Shown: piece after piece, positions 5,588-6,169 of the stretch
How the letters are laid out: every line of letters starts with the position of its first letter
How positions within the stretch are numbered: position 1 is the stretch's first letter
NCBI GenBank assembly: GCA_947479185.1
Contig: CANJYY010000169.1
Coordinates: forward strand, 1 to 6,169
Length of the DNA stretch: 6,169 nt
Direction: 5' to 3'
Source of the DNA: Caulobacteraceae bacterium
GTDB lineage: Bacteria; Pseudomonadota; Alphaproteobacteria; Caulobacterales; Caulobacteraceae
Made by a program: the position numbers and the translations under genes
The notes under the pieces: generated by a model
Seen by the model: only the letters and a program-made list of their open reading frames with translations
What the model was told of the DNA's origin: nothing
The model's database searches: none

Positions 5588-5593
5588 TTGACG
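5588..5593 (+). promoter_or_regulatory. Candidate -35 element for queA
   Basis: TTGACG followed by G matches the -35 consensus known for housekeeping promoters in Caulobacter (TTGACGS). A clear -10 is missing: the best candidate, around 5612-5619 (GCTTCCGC), matches poorly and would place transcription start at or very near the queA ATG. It lies in the 99-base divergent region between the lipoprotein gene and queA, where a queA promoter would be expected. Confidence 0.25.
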
Positions 5594-5617
5594 GGAAGCC
5601 GCCGGCGTGGCGCTTCC
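5594..5617 (+). repeat. Inverted repeat just upstream of queA
   Basis: GGAAGC-C-GCC and GGC-GCTTCC pair over 9 positions with one bulged C (5600) around the loop GGCGT (5604-5608). The repeat ends 6 bases before the queA ATG. It could be an operator, a translational control hairpin or chance. It does not resemble a preQ1 riboswitch: there is no A-rich tail to form a pseudoknot. Confidence 0.35.
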
Positions 5618-5623
5618 GCCACC

Positions 5624-6169
5624 ATGCGTGTCGCCGACTTCGACTTTGATCTGCCCGAGACCCTCATCGCCCTGCGTCCGGTCACGCCGCGCGAGGCGGC
5701 GAGACTGCTGCTCGTGCGGCCTGGCGAGGACCTCCAGGACCTCACGGTCGGCGACCTGCCGTCGCTGCTGCGGGCGGGTGACGCCCTGGTGTTCAACGAC
5801 ACGCGGGTGATCCCCGCGCGGCTGGACGGCCGGCGCGAGGCGCGGACCGAGGGCGGCGGCGACGGTCATGCCGTGGTGGTCGAGGCGACGCTGCACAAGC
5901 GGCTGGCGGCCGACCGCTGGAGCGCCTTCATGCGGCCGGGCAAGCGGCTCAAGGCCGGCGACCGCATCCGCTTCGGCGCGACCGGCGACCGGGCCTGCGA
6001 GGGGGCGGCGCTCGACGCCACCCTGGTCGCCAAGGCCGAGGGCGGCGAGGTCGAGCTGGCCTTCGATCTGTCCGGCCCGGACCTCGATATCGCCATCAAC
6101 ACCCATGGCCACATGCCGCTGCCGCCTTATATCGCCGCCAAGCGGCCCGAGGACGAACAGGACCGGGCC
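5624..6169 (+). CDS. queA: S-adenosylmethionine:tRNA ribosyltransferase-isomerase, N-terminal part (3'-truncated by window edge)
   Basis: QueA moves the ribosyl part of S-adenosylmethionine onto 7-aminomethyl-7-deazaguanine in the anticodon wobble position of certain tRNAs, giving epoxyqueuosine, the late stage of queuosine synthesis in the cytoplasm. The frame is open from ATG 5624 to the window end, giving 182 residues of a family usually about 340-360 long. Recognisable family features are the N-terminus [19 protein letters not shown] (E. coli begins MRVTDFSFELPESLIAHYP), the strongly conserved [13 protein letters not shown] at about residues 55-67, and [20 protein letters not shown] near the end, just before the expected YQT motif. 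No Shine-Dalgarno sequence precedes the ATG, although the match with E. coli at residue 1 makes this start secure. In many alphaproteobacteria tgt follows queA; that region lies outside this window. Confidence 0.96.
   Translation, partial: MRVADFDFDLPETLIALRPVTPREAARLLLVRPGEDLQDLTVGDLPSLLRAGDALVFNDTRVIPARLDGRREARTEGGGDGHAVVVEATLHKRLAADRWSAFMRPGKRLKAGDRIRFGATGDRACEGAALDATLVAKAEGGEVELAFDLSGPDLDIAINTHGHMPLPPYIAAKRPEDEQDRA

Noticed and set aside
5594..5623. preQ1 riboswitch upstream of queA
   Set aside because: A hairpin is present, but there is no A-rich tail pairing with the loop and no room for a class II aptamer before the start codon.
5525..6112. Upstream extension of the lipoprotein frame on the minus strand
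   Set aside because: The frame is open but antisense to queA. It would bury the lipoprotein signal peptide and ignores the good ribosome binding site before ATG 5524.
1..6169. Defence, phage, transposon or CRISPR system
   Set aside because: Every long frame on the coding strands is explained by housekeeping or envelope genes. No transposase, integrase, repeat array or toxin-antitoxin pattern was seen.

Overview
The window is ordinary housekeeping chromosome from a high-G+C alphaproteobacterium, most likely in or near the Caulobacterales (Caulobacter, Phenylobacterium, Brevundimonas). This rests on strong G/C bias at third codon positions, an alphaproteobacterial-type GyrA C-terminal domain with an acidic insertion, and the order gyrA - coaD - cyclophilins - queA, which I recall as a recurrent alphaproteobacterial arrangement. 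The genus was not tested by any search.

Layout. Positions 3-1046 (+) hold the 3' end of gyrA (DNA gyrase subunit A; the N-terminal catalytic part lies outside). After 18 bases comes coaD (phosphopantetheine adenylyltransferase, 1065-1559 +). Three tandem cyclophilin-type peptidyl-prolyl isomerase genes follow on the same strand: two exported paralogues (1645-2526 and 2540-3373) and one short cytoplasmic form (3378-3845). The gaps between the three are 13 and 4 bases, so they are very probably co-transcribed. The rightward set ends at a strong hairpin (3856-3882) lying between convergent genes. Two leftward genes follow. A membrane-anchored endonuclease/exonuclease/phosphatase-family protein occupies 3871-4857 (-), and an unrecognised lipoprotein occupies 4916-5524 (-) and is transcribed first. 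A 99-base divergent intergenic region (5525-5623) separates the lipoprotein from the 5' part of queA (5624-6169 +, running off the end), a queuosine tRNA-modification enzyme.

How the parts relate. gyrA, coaD and queA act in DNA topology, coenzyme A synthesis and tRNA modification. They are neighbours by conserved order rather than by one pathway. The two exported cyclophilins would fold proteins in the periplasm and the third in the cytoplasm. The leftward pair looks like an envelope-associated cassette that separates queA from the cyclophilin genes.

I found no mobile element, CRISPR array, phage gene, tRNA or rRNA, and no new multi-gene system. The most interesting details are these: the two exported cyclophilins share an insertion next to the active site and contain exactly two cysteines each, at matching positions; the convergent hairpin overlaps a stop codon; and the queA start lacks a Shine-Dalgarno sequence. 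No stretch over 300 bases is without a gene.
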